Part shown: piece by piece, positions 1 through 6,398 of the stretch
How positions within the stretch are numbered: the first letter of the stretch is position 1
How the letters are laid out: each line of letters starts with the position of its first letter
From: a virus
Reading direction: 5' to 3' (one strand)
IMG/VR virus record: IMGVR_UViG_3300027985_000977
Location: 1-21,744 of that record
DNA length: 21,744 nucleotides
The notes under the pieces: generated by a model
What the model saw: only the letters and a program-made list of their open reading frames with translations
Databases searched by the model: none
Told to the model about the DNA's origin: nothing
Position numbers and translations under genes: made by a program

Positions 1-2
1 CC

Positions 3-641
3 GGCGCCGACCTGGACCCCGCCCCCACCATGGTGGAGGCCGACGCCCTCGTGGCGCTGACCGCCACCGGCACCGGCGCCGCCGACATCGCGGCCGTTGC
101 CGCGGCGAACCTCGCCCTGGCCGCCCCTGCCGCCGCGACGATCAACGCCGCCCTGGCCGCCTCGCTCAACGCGATGCTGCCCGCCCAGACCGTGGTCGCC
201 GTTGGCGGCGCCACCCTGGCGCTCACCGCGGAGCTGGCCGGCAAGGACTTCGAGTACAGCGTCGGCTGCAGCGCCGCCGGCGCCGCCTGGACCGTCACCA
301 CGGACAACAGCGTCGAGGCCACCAACCTCTTCAACGCCATGCTGGGCGTGGCGCTGCGGGCCAACTCGGTCGAGATCAACCTGGCGACGGACCCCGGCTA
401 CGTCGCCAACAGCTGCATGAGCGTCCTGCGCAGCGGGACGGTCGTCGTGGCCGTGGACGGCACCGTGACCGTGGCCAGCCCGGTCTACCTGCGCCTGGCC
501 GACTCGCTGGCCACCGGCAACGAGATCGGGACCTTCTCCGGCTCGGCCGGCACCGACAAGGTCCGCCTCCCCCGCGGCATGGCTCGCTGGGTCCGCTCGC
601 TGAGCGCCACCCAGGCGATGCTCCGCATCGACGCCAACTAG
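3..641 (+). CDS. Head decoration / structural cement protein, 5' partial
   Basis: The reading frame is open from the first bases of the window, and the ATG at 30 has no Shine-Dalgarno, so the true start is probably upstream and this is a C-terminal part of at least 212 residues. The N-terminal two thirds are Ala/Thr-rich. The end (from about MSVLRSGTVVVAVDG to the C-terminus) has the pattern I associate with gp24-like structural cement proteins: a short beta strand, a 'PVYLRL' segment, then a '..RGMARWVRSLSA..' tail. Its place just before the major capsid gene fits a trimeric capsid-stabilising protein. The middle section (about residues 45-110) looks like an inserted beta domain. It ends in TAG, 56 bases before the capsid gene. 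The family assignment is from pattern memory; a head-fibre protein is the alternative. Confidence 0.62.
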   Translation, partial: GADLDPAPTMVEADALVALTATGTGAADIAAVAAANLALAAPAAATINAALAASLNAMLPAQTVVAVGGATLALTAELAGKDFEYSVGCSAAGAAWTVTTDNSVEATNLFNAMLGVALRANSVEINLATDPGYVANSCMSVLRSGTVVVAVDGTVTVASPVYLRLADSLATGNEIGTFSGSAGTDKVRLPRGMARWVRSLSATQAMLRIDAN

Positions 642-657
642 CCCACGCCACCGACTT

Positions 658-681
658 CCCCGGGCGGGAGACCGCCCGGGG
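658..681 (+). promoter_or_regulatory. Perfect 10-bp hairpin with GAGA loop before capsid RBS
   Basis: CCCCGGGCGG at 658-667 pairs perfectly with CCGCCCGGGG at 672-681 around a GAGA loop, a GNRA-type tetraloop. The Shine-Dalgarno AAGGAG (686-691) of the capsid gene begins four bases later. There is no U tract, so this is more likely an mRNA 5' stabiliser or processing signal than a terminator. Similar hairpins precede the sheath and tube genes. Confidence 0.6.
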
Positions 682-697
682 GCCCAAGGAGCACAAG

Positions 698-1663
698 ATG
701 AGCCAGTACTACCTCAAGGGCGACGTGGCCGCTCGCTTCGACAGCGACGTGGGCGCGGGCGCCGGCATCTACTTCGAGCGGCAGCTCGAGCAGGTCGAGG
801 GACAGGCCCTCCGCTACAAGAACCCCGAGCTCAACGGCCTCGCCCTCTTCGCCCTGAAGACGGACGTGGACCCGGGCGCCGAGTCCTACAAGCGCCGGAT
901 CTACGAGCACACCGGCCAGGCGATGATCATCTCCGACTACGCCGACGACCTCCCCCGCGTGGACGTGGCGGCCACCGAGGACATGATCGGCTTCAAGAAC
1001 CTCGGGGCGGCCTTCGGCTACAACATCCAGGACCTGCGAGCGGCAGAGTACGCCAGGCGTCTCAACAACGGCGCCAGCGTCTACCTGCCCACCGAGAAGG
1101 CCATGGCGGCCCGTCGCGCCATCGACGCCGCCCATGACGACATCATCTGGAACGGGGCCCCGGCCGCCGGTCTCTTCGGCGTGCTCAACCACCCCCACGT
1201 TCCGCGCTACCCGATGGATGTCGCGTCCACGGCGGCGACTGACACCGTCTACGACGCCCTCTGCCGGCTCTTCGACAAGGTCAAGGAGAACTCGACCGAG
1301 GTGGAGCGCCCCAACCGACTGCTCCTTGCAAGCAAGGTCTACAACCTGCTCTCCAAGAAGCTGCGGACCAACACGGACAGCACCGCCCTGGACCTGCTGG
1401 CCAAGAGCGTGGGCATCGCTCGCGAGTCCATCATCTCGGTGCACGAGCTCAACGGGAAGGGGCTCGGCGGCAACGACGCCGTCATCGCCGACCGCAAGGA
1501 CCCGCTGGTCATGTCCTACGTCATGCCCGTGCTCTACCAGCAGCTCCCGGTGGAGCGGAAGGGGCTGGAGTACGTGGTCTCCTGCCTCGGTCGCTCCGGC
1601 GGCGTGATGAGCACCTACCCCCTCGGCATGGTCATCGGGTCGTTCACGAACGCCCTGGCGTAG
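698..1663 (+). CDS. Major capsid protein (DUF2184-like)
   Basis: This 321-aa protein has the features of the DUF2184 group of HK97-fold major capsid proteins. It lacks an obvious scaffold or protease region, is rich in charged and aromatic residues, and has a central segment about 'AMAARRAIDAAHDDIIWNG' followed by 'GLFGVLNHPHV', the conserved helix-plus-loop of this family. It forms the icosahedral shell. The ATG at 698 has a good Shine-Dalgarno (AAGGAG) seven bases upstream. The gene follows the decoration protein and precedes the connector genes, as expected in a head module. Hairpins flank it on both sides (658-681 and 1681-1763), consistent with a separately stabilised, abundant message. 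It ends in TAG. Confidence 0.85.
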   Translation: MSQYYLKGDVAARFDSDVGAGAGIYFERQLEQVEGQALRYKNPELNGLALFALKTDVDPGAESYKRRIYEHTGQAMIISDYADDLPRVDVAATEDMIGFKNLGAAFGYNIQDLRAAEYARRLNNGASVYLPTEKAMAARRAIDAAHDDIIWNGAPAAGLFGVLNHPHVPRYPMDVASTAATDTVYDALCRLFDKVKENSTEVERPNRLLLASKVYNLLSKKLRTNTDSTALDLLAKSVGIARESIISVHELNGKGLGGNDAVIADRKDPLVMSYVMPVLYQQLPVERKGLEYVVSCLGRSGGVMSTYPLGMVIGSFTNALA

Positions 1664-1680
1664 CCGATCCTCTCGATCTC

Positions 1681-1763
1681 GCCGGGCTCCCAAGCGGAGC
1701 CCGGCAGATCCAGGCGTCCGAGGCGATCTCTGGCGTCTGGATCTGCCATGAGCGATGGTCGCT
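1681..1763 (+). promoter_or_regulatory. Three consecutive hairpins after the capsid gene
   Basis: Hairpin 1 is a perfect 10-bp inverted repeat, GCCGGGCTCC (1681-1690) with GGAGCCCGGC (1696-1705) and a 5-base loop. Hairpin 2 pairs 1705-1716 with 1734-1745 over 12 bp with one G-U pair. Hairpin 3 is AGCGA/TCGCT at 1751-1755 and 1759-1763. None has a U tract. They may be partial terminators, RNase-processing sites or 3' stabilisers for the capsid message. They fill most of the 132-base gap before the next gene. Confidence 0.55.
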
Positions 1764-1795
1764 GAGGCAGAAAACGCACACGGAGGAGACCAACC

Positions 1796-2146
1796 ATGAC
1801 CGACAAGCGACAGAGCGCAGGGCATCCCAGCAACGACAACGAGACCAGAACCGCACGCTCTGAGCGTCCGGTCCGGGTCTGGAACAACACGCTCTACATG
1901 CACATCGCAGACATCCCCACGGGCGAGACGACCCCGCTGGAAGACGGCCGGGAGGTCCCTGTGACGAAGGTCCTGCGGTTCCCCAGCGGTCGTCGGAACC
2001 CCAAGGGGACCGGCGGCATCATCCCGGGCGAGGTCACGATCGCCGAGTGGGAGTGGGAGGCGCTCAAGCGTCACCCCTCGGCCAAGTACATGCTCAAGGG
2101 CGGCCGCGGCGAGCGCCCCACGCTCGAGCTCGCCATCGAAGACTAG
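1796..2146 (+). CDS. Hypothetical head-module protein, 116 aa
   Basis: I do not recognise this 116-aa protein. The first 25 residues are polar and probably disordered. The rest contains 'VWNNTLYMHIADIPTG', a short Gly/Pro-rich loop near 'FPSGRRNPKGTGG', then a helical segment 'VTIAEWEWEALKRHPSAKYML'. It is a soluble protein without membrane segments. It starts at ATG 1796 behind a strong Shine-Dalgarno (GGAGGAGA at 1782-1789) and lies between the capsid gene and the head-tail connector. A minor head or assembly role is likely from position only. Its TAG stop is fused to the next Shine-Dalgarno (TAGGAGG). Confidence 0.75.
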   Translation: MTDKRQSAGHPSNDNETRTARSERPVRVWNNTLYMHIADIPTGETTPLEDGREVPVTKVLRFPSGRRNPKGTGGIIPGEVTIAEWEWEALKRHPSAKYMLKGGRGERPTLELAIED

Positions 2147-2158
2147 GAGGGCGAAGAG

Positions 2159-2542
2159 GTGGCCACCAGGGACATGCTGCGTGACTTGGTGGCCGCCTGC
2201 GCCGCCGAGACCGACGACGACAAGCTAGACCGCTTCATCGCCTACGCCGTGACGCGGTTGGACCGTACCGAGTGGGGCAACGCCTACACCCAAGCGGTCT
2301 GCTATCTGGCTGGCCACCTCTACACCCGCGGGTCGACCGCTGCGGTGGGGGGAGGCGGCGGCGCCGTGGGCGGCGTCACCGCCGAGAGCGCCGGGGGGAT
2401 GAGCCGCAGTTACGGCGGCGTGTCCGGCGCCCAGTCGGATGCCGAGCTGCTCACGACTGCGGCGGGCGCCGACTTCGTGGCGCTGCGCAAGAGCCACGTC
2501 CTGGGGGCCAGGGCGGTGCTGCTCCCGGCCTTCTACTACTGA
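2159..2542 (+). CDS. Head-tail adaptor, DUF4054-like
   Basis: This 127-aa protein matches the DUF4054 pattern of head-completion adaptors that dock on the portal. It has an N-terminal helix, then 'AVTRLDRTEWGNAYTQAVCYLAGHLYT', a Gly-rich loop ('AVGGGGGAVGG'), and a 'VTAESAGGMSRSYGG' strand. GTG at 2159 is chosen because AGGAGG (2145-2150) lies eight bases upstream. The in-frame ATG at 2174 has no comparable site and would cut the first helix. It sits between the capsid and neck genes, the usual place for adaptor 1. The Gly-rich loop (about residues 58-72) is somewhat longer than I would expect. Confidence 0.75.
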   Translation: MATRDMLRDLVAACAAETDDDKLDRFIAYAVTRLDRTEWGNAYTQAVCYLAGHLYTRGSTAAVGGGGGAVGGVTAESAGGMSRSYGGVSGAQSDAELLTTAAGADFVALRKSHVLGARAVLLPAFYY

Positions 2543-2553
2543 GCGAGGGCGCC

Positions 2554-3123
2554 ATGGCCACCAGCGGCGTCAAGGACACGGACAAGGGCTGGAAGCGCAT
2601 CATGGATGCCTTCTCTGACCTGTCCTCGGCCTTCGTCACCGTCGGCATCCACGGCGACGCTGACCCTTACGTCCGCACCGCGGACAACCCGGATCCTCCC
2701 CCCGTGGCCGTGGTGGCGTCGAAGCACGAGTACGGCGACGGCGTCCCGCAGCGGGCCTTCCTCCGTCCCACGGTGGACGCCAACCGGGGCGAGTACGCCA
2801 CCATCGAAGGGAAGGTCATCGGCAAGGTCATCGACGGCACGATGAAGCTCGACCAGGCCCTCGGGATCGTCGGGATCAAGGTGGCCGTGGACGTCAAGCA
2901 GGCGATCACCGACCTGGACAGCCCGCCCCTGGCAGAGTCGACCATCGAGCGCAAGGTCGCCAAGGCGTCCTACCTCAGCGCGTCGAAGCAGCAGAGCTAC
3001 AAGGAGAGCGGGGCCAACCCGCTCATCGACACCGGGCACATGCGCCAGAGCGTGACCTACGACGTGCGCATCAACGGCGTGAGCCTCGACCACCCCAAGG
3101 AGGTCGGAGGGAGCGGAGCATGA
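2554..3123 (+). CDS. Neck / tail-completion protein (gp10/gpG-like)
   Basis: This 189-aa protein starts at ATG 2554; upstream codons in the same frame overlap the previous gene and are not used. It shows the features of virion-morphogenesis neck proteins: 'VTVGIHGDAD', then 'HEYGDGVPQRAFLRPTVDAN' and near the C-terminus 'NPLIDTGHMRQSVTYDV', comparable to the 'LxDTGxLRxSIT' signature of HK97 gp10-like and Mu-type gpG proteins. It would help join the filled head to the tail. Its last four bases overlap the next start (ATGA at 3120). The Shine-Dalgarno is weak (AGGG). Confidence 0.72.
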   Translation: MATSGVKDTDKGWKRIMDAFSDLSSAFVTVGIHGDADPYVRTADNPDPPPVAVVASKHEYGDGVPQRAFLRPTVDANRGEYATIEGKVIGKVIDGTMKLDQALGIVGIKVAVDVKQAITDLDSPPLAESTIERKVAKASYLSASKQQSYKESGANPLIDTGHMRQSVTYDVRINGVSLDHPKEVGGSGA

Positions 3124-3479
3124 TCCTAGGATCTCAGCCCGTCACCCGCCAGCGCTTCGCCGCCGGGGCCGTGAGCGCGGCGGGACGGTGGACCGAGGGC
3201 GCCACTACCTCCACCACCATCCTCGCCAGCGTCCAGCCCGCCACCGGGCAGCAGCTCCAGCGCCTCCCCGAGGGGCTGCGGGAGCGTGTCGAGTTGATGG
3301 CCTTCACGGAGACCGAGCTGCGCACGGCGGACCAGGCCACGGGGCTCAGCGCCGACCGGATCGTGGTGGGCGGCGAGACCTACCAGGTCGCCCACGTCCG
3401 ATACTGGCCGACCTTCGGCCCCCTGCCTCACTACGAGGCGGCGCTCGAGCGCTTCGACGAGACCGGCGGGGAGGTGTAG
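3120..3479 (+). CDS. Head closure protein (gp16/Hc1-like)
   Basis: This 119-aa protein has the layout of small head-closure (stopper) proteins. It starts with a short lead, then 'TTSTTILASVQPATGQQLQRLPEGLRERVEL' and 'LRTADQATGLSADRIVVGGETYQVAHVRYW', resembling the 'xxIQPxxxxxLPEGxR...V.G..Y.V' pattern of this beta-barrel family. It would close the connector after DNA packaging. It overlaps the preceding gene by four bases (ATGA) and has GGAGGGAG upstream. It is followed three bases later by the tail terminator candidate. Length and context fit the family. Confidence 0.7.
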   Translation: MILGSQPVTRQRFAAGAVSAAGRWTEGATTSTTILASVQPATGQQLQRLPEGLRERVELMAFTETELRTADQATGLSADRIVVGGETYQVAHVRYWPTFGPLPHYEAALERFDETGGEV

Positions 3480-3482
3480 ACC

Positions 3483-4031
3483 ATGCCTCCGGTCAACATC
3501 CGCGAGACCGTGCTCCAGGCCGTCCGGTCCTACGTCATCCAGGCCACGGGGCTGCCCTCCGCCTCGGTCATCATCGCCGGGGCAGGGCAGGTCCGGCCGT
3601 CCATGCCCTACATCTCCATCGTCGCCCTGACCCCCGGGATCAAGGTGGGGCAGGACGAGGTCCTGCGCAGCGTGACGCTGGCCGGCCAGTTGCAGGAGCG
3701 CCCGAGGGGGCACCGCCGCTGCACCGTGCAGGTCTCGGCCTGGGGGACGGACGCCTCGGACTACCTGGAGCTCGTGCGGCTCCAACTCGAGCTGCCAACG
3801 CAGAGGGAGATCCTCGACGTGGTGTCCATGCGGGTCATCGGGCAGGGCCCCGGCATGGGCCTGCGTGGCACTGGCTTCGAGGAGCGCTCCAACATGGACC
3901 TCGAGGTGACCTACCGCATCGAGATCGCCCCCGCCGACGCGGTGGCGGCTGAGCACTTCGAGTGGGAGGTCACCCTCTACCGCGACAACCCCCCGGCCGA
4001 TCTTGTGGCGGGGTCTACCGAGAGCATCTGA
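3483..4031 (+). CDS. Tail terminator / neck protein, gp12-like (LIC_12616-type)
   Basis: This 182-aa protein begins with 'IRETVLQAVRSYVIQATGLPSASVIIAG' and continues with 'PYISIVALTPG', then 'CTVQVSAWGTDASDYLELVRLQLELP' and a 'YRIEIAPA' strand. This helix-plus-sheet order is what I recall for the phage neck-terminator gp12-like (LIC_12616) family, which caps the tail tube and sheath. The Shine-Dalgarno GGAGGTG sits about six bases before ATG 3483. It ends in TGA followed at once by TAG. Position immediately before the sheath gene agrees. Confidence 0.68.
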   Translation: MPPVNIRETVLQAVRSYVIQATGLPSASVIIAGAGQVRPSMPYISIVALTPGIKVGQDEVLRSVTLAGQLQERPRGHRRCTVQVSAWGTDASDYLELVRLQLELPTQREILDVVSMRVIGQGPGMGLRGTGFEERSNMDLEVTYRIEIAPADAVAAEHFEWEVTLYRDNPPADLVAGSTESI

Positions 4032-4033
4032 TA

Positions 4034-4047
4034 GCGGCCTCTGCCGC
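4034..4047 (+). promoter_or_regulatory. Short hairpin abutting sheath RBS
   Basis: GCGGC (4034-4038) pairs with GCCGC (4043-4047) around CTCT. The Shine-Dalgarno GGAGGG (4049-4054) starts one base later. It is shorter than the hairpins before the capsid and tube genes but in the same position relative to the ribosome binding site. Confidence 0.4.
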
Positions 4048-4058
4048 CGGAGGGTAGG

Positions 4059-5195
4059 ATGAGCACCCCGATCGACCTCATGGACCAACTGATCACCGTC
4101 AACGTGGCCCTGTCCGGTGTCCCGGTGTCCCGCGCCGGCTTCGGCACGGTCATGCTCGTGAGCCCCAACGCGGCGCCGGTGTCCGGGCTCGTGCTCACCT
4201 ACACGAGCGCGACGGCCTCGACCTCGCTCGCCTCGGACCTCGGCTCCGGCGTCATCAACGCGGCCATCCAGGCGGCCGTGCTCAAGGGCTTCGCCCAGAG
4301 CCCCCGCCCCGCCGTCATCAAGGTCGGCAAGATCCCGGCCTTCACCCCGGTCCCGGGCCCCTCGACGCTGGCCACCGACATGGCCGCCATCGTGGCGCAG
4401 GACGACGACTTCTACGGCGTCGCCCTCGACGTGAGCGACTACACCACGGTGGGCGCCGACGAGCCCGAGATCGAGCTCCAGGCGAACGCCATGGCGGCCT
4501 GGTGCGAGACGGTGAACAAGGTCTTCCTGGCCAAGACCTGGGATGCCGACGTCTACAACGGCGCCGTCTCCACCGACCTGGCCAGCGACATCAAGGGCAG
4601 CGCCTACGAGAACACGGCGGTGGTCTGGTCGCAGCTCGTCGGTGGCCCCCCCGGGACGGCGGACCAGCCCATCGACATGGCGGCCCTCTGTCGCTGGCTC
4701 GCCTACGACCCCGACACGAAGAGCGCCCCCTTCTCGGCGGGCCTGACCGGGGTCACCCGCTGCCAGCTCACCGCTACCGGGCTGGACCTGAGCGCAGCGC
4801 AGATCGCCGCGGCGAAGGCCAAGTACGCCAGCGTGGCGCAGCTCTACGGCTCGGCGGCGGCCTTCCTCGACCCGGGGCTGAACGGCGCCGGGCGGCAGTG
4901 GAGCGAGGTGCTGAGCAAGCACTGGCTCCAGGCCCGCGTGCGTGAGGACGTGGCCGATCAGGCCGTGGCGCTCGCCGCTCGGGGTGACAAGTTCCCGCTG
5001 AGCGATGAGGGCGTGGCGATCTGCCAGGGCATCCTGGCCCGGCGGCTCCAGCAGGGCGTGACGGCGGGGCACTTCTCGACCTTCGCCATCACGAGCGGGA
5101 CCACGAACTCGACGACCCGCACGATCACGATCGGGGCGAATGCGACCGTGCTGGACTCGGCCCGCAGCTTCACCTTCAACATCAACTTCCTCTAG
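4059..5195 (+). CDS. Tail sheath protein (DUF3383-like)
   Basis: This 378-aa protein starts 'MSTPIDLMDQLITVNVALSG' followed by 'RAGFGTVMLVS', the opening typical of DUF3383 contractile sheath proteins. The middle has 'DDFYGVALDVSDYT' and the C-terminal third contains 'QLYGSAAAFLDPGLNG' and the 'LSDEGVAICQGILARRLQQGV' helix, with a final beta strand 'RSFTFNINFL' suited to the sheath-sheath interlock. It polymerises around the tube and contracts to drive injection. A strong Shine-Dalgarno precedes ATG 4059. The tube gene follows, as in contractile-tail operons. At 378 aa it is a compact, single-core sheath. Confidence 0.83.
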   Translation: MSTPIDLMDQLITVNVALSGVPVSRAGFGTVMLVSPNAAPVSGLVLTYTSATASTSLASDLGSGVINAAIQAAVLKGFAQSPRPAVIKVGKIPAFTPVPGPSTLATDMAAIVAQDDDFYGVALDVSDYTTVGADEPEIELQANAMAAWCETVNKVFLAKTWDADVYNGAVSTDLASDIKGSAYENTAVVWSQLVGGPPGTADQPIDMAALCRWLAYDPDTKSAPFSAGLTGVTRCQLTATGLDLSAAQIAAAKAKYASVAQLYGSAAAFLDPGLNGAGRQWSEVLSKHWLQARVREDVADQAVALAARGDKFPLSDEGVAICQGILARRLQQGVTAGHFSTFAITSGTTNSTTRTITIGANATVLDSARSFTFNINFL

Positions 5196-5217
5196 GCCGC
5201 TGAGGCTGTAGACTAGA

Positions 5218-5237
5218 GCGGGGGCGCAGGCCCCCGC
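5218..5237 (+). promoter_or_regulatory. Perfect 8-bp hairpin before tail tube RBS
   Basis: GCGGGGGC (5218-5225) pairs with GCCCCCGC (5230-5237) around a GCAG loop. The Shine-Dalgarno AGGAGG (5242-5247) begins four bases later. It lies in the 57-base gap between sheath and tube. With no U tract it is more likely a 5' stabiliser, processing site or attenuator of readthrough than a full terminator. Confidence 0.55.
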
Positions 5238-5252
5238 ACTCAGGAGGGTGCT

Positions 5253-5696
5253 ATGGGTCTCGAGCGGTTCCTTGTGGCCAAGAGCTACGACTTCAGCGCG
5301 GTCCAGGTGCTCATCGGCGGCATCAAGATCGGCGGCTTCGCCGAGGACTCGGGTGTCGCCATCGAGTACGACGGCGACATCTCCAGCGTCAAGATCGGCG
5401 CCGACGGCGAGGCGTGCGTGTCGCGCCTGCCGCTGCCCCCGGCCAACGTCACGCTGACCCTCATGGAGACCAGCGCGAGCAACGCCATTCTGGAGGGGTT
5501 CCTCATCGCCCAGCGGAACACCCCCGCCGGGTGGATCCTGCCCTTCGTCATGCTGGACCCGACGACGGGGGAGAAGGTCCTCTCCGGGCAGTGCTCCTTC
5601 GCAAACCTCCCCAACGTCATGAAGAACCGAGAATCGTCCACCCGCGAGTGGCGGCTGATCGTGCCGCGGCCCGTGACCACCTACGCCACCGAGTAG
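5253..5696 (+). CDS. Tail tube protein (DUF3277-like)
   Basis: This 147-aa protein matches the DUF3277 tail tube pattern: an N-terminal 'SYDFSAVQVLIGGIKIGGFAEDSGVAIEYDG', then 'KIGADGEACVSR', 'VTLTLMETSASNAILEGFL' and a central 'LPFVMLDPTTGEKVLSGQC', ending in beta strands. It would form the hexameric rings of the inner tube. ATG 5253 has a good Shine-Dalgarno five bases upstream. The gene sits directly after the sheath and before the chaperone, the standard order. It ends in TAG. Confidence 0.83.
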   Translation: MGLERFLVAKSYDFSAVQVLIGGIKIGGFAEDSGVAIEYDGDISSVKIGADGEACVSRLPLPPANVTLTLMETSASNAILEGFLIAQRNTPAGWILPFVMLDPTTGEKVLSGQCSFANLPNVMKNRESSTREWRLIVPRPVTTYATE

Positions 5697-5715
5697 ACCA
5701 ACCCAGGAGTGAGCC

Positions 5716-6162
5716 ATGCGCGAGATGCAGAACCGGACCATCGAGGATGCCGACGGCAAGCCCGTCGAGTACCGCATCATCCCCTTCGGCGCGTCGCAAG
5801 GGATGCGCCTGGCGCTCGAGATCTTCGCCCTCGTCGGGCCCGCCGCGGGCAAGCTGCTCCAGGGCGCGCTGGCGTCCCGCGGGGACTCTTCGGCGCTGGA
5901 CGCGGACGTGGACCTGGACGCCGTGGTGCGGGAGGCTGCGCACGCCCTCGTGGGCTCTGACACCACCTCGCTCATGCGGCGCCTGCTGGCCAACACGACC
6001 CGGGCGGGGCAGTCGCTGGACAACCTGGCGGTCTTCGATGTGTCCTACCAAGGCAACTTCGGGGAGCTCATCGACGCGCTCGTGGCGGTCATCGAGGTCA
6101 ACCGCTTCGTGGATTTTTTCGTACGGCCTGGGCGGCGCCTGCTGAAGGCAGTGCCCGTCTGA
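5716..6162 (+). CDS. Tail assembly chaperone, short form (gpG-type)
   Basis: This 148-aa product is the unshifted form of the tail chaperone, located between tube and tape measure like lambda G. It opens 'MREMQNRTIEDADGKPVEYRI' and is mostly helical, with a middle 'DLDAVVREAAHALVG' and 'LVAVIEVNRFVDFF' near the end. It has no membrane segment. Such chaperones coat the tape measure protein before tube polymerisation. A slippery heptamer near its 3' end (6114-6120) allows a -1 shift, so residues 136-148 are unique to this short form. Shine-Dalgarno AGGAG precedes ATG 5716. Confidence 0.8.
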   Translation: MREMQNRTIEDADGKPVEYRIIPFGASQGMRLALEIFALVGPAAGKLLQGALASRGDSSALDADVDLDAVVREAAHALVGSDTTSLMRRLLANTTRAGQSLDNLAVFDVSYQGNFGELIDALVAVIEVNRFVDFFVRPGRRLLKAVPV

Positions 6163-6398
6163 GGCTGCCCCAGCGGGCGAAGGACCTGGGGGCGCTCTTC
6201 CGCTGGGACGAGCGCCTCATCTTCCGCGTCTGGGGGCTCCACCCGGGGATCTCGCTGGTGGAGATCCAGCGGGACTGGAGCCTGAGCGACCTGATCCTCG
6301 CCTCGGCCCAGCTCGAGATCCAGGCCGAAGAGCAAGCCGCAGCGCACGAGGCGGCGCGTGAGAAGGCAGAGCGCAGCGCTGGGCCACGGGGGCGATGA
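5716..6398 (+). CDS. Tail assembly chaperone, -1 frameshift fusion (gpGT-type)
   Basis: A -1 shift at 6114-6120 joins the first 135 residues of the short form to a further 92 codons that are open without a stop from 6120 to 6395, giving about 227 residues. The stop TGA is at 6396-6398. The extension reads 'RTAWAAPAEGSARLRLPQ', then 'LGALFRWDERLIFRVWGLHPG' and a charged helical tail 'EEQAAAHEAAREKAERSAG'. It has no start codon and RBS of its own and fills what would otherwise be a 232-base gap before the tape measure. Its stop overlaps the tape measure ATG (6395). In the lambda model the T part binds tube subunits. The feature spans both frames, so a simple translation of the interval will not work. 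Confidence 0.75.
6114..6120 (+). other. Programmed -1 frameshift slippery site T TTT TTC
   Basis: In the gpG frame the codons are GAT TTT TTC, so the heptamer is T TTT TTC, a textbook X XXY YYZ site. Both Phe tRNAs can re-pair in the -1 frame as TTT TTT. About nine bases downstream (6130-6155) a two-part stem can form: GGGC with GCCC outside and GCCT with AGGC inside. A run of six T is conspicuous in this GC-rich sequence. Confidence 0.8.

Noticed and set aside
5209-5214. TAGACT box in the sheath-tube gap
   Set aside because: No acceptable -35 at 16-18 bases; the hairpin that follows is the better-supported feature.
3126-6023. Very long minus-strand ORF (965 codons) opposite the neck, sheath, tube and chaperone genes
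   Set aside because: It is an antisense shadow typical of GC-rich coding DNA, has low-complexity Gly/Arg/His/Asp-rich sequence and crosses several recognised + strand genes.
6163-6394. Apparent non-coding gap between chaperone and tape measure
   Set aside because: It is coding in the -1 frame as the frameshift extension, so it is not a gap.
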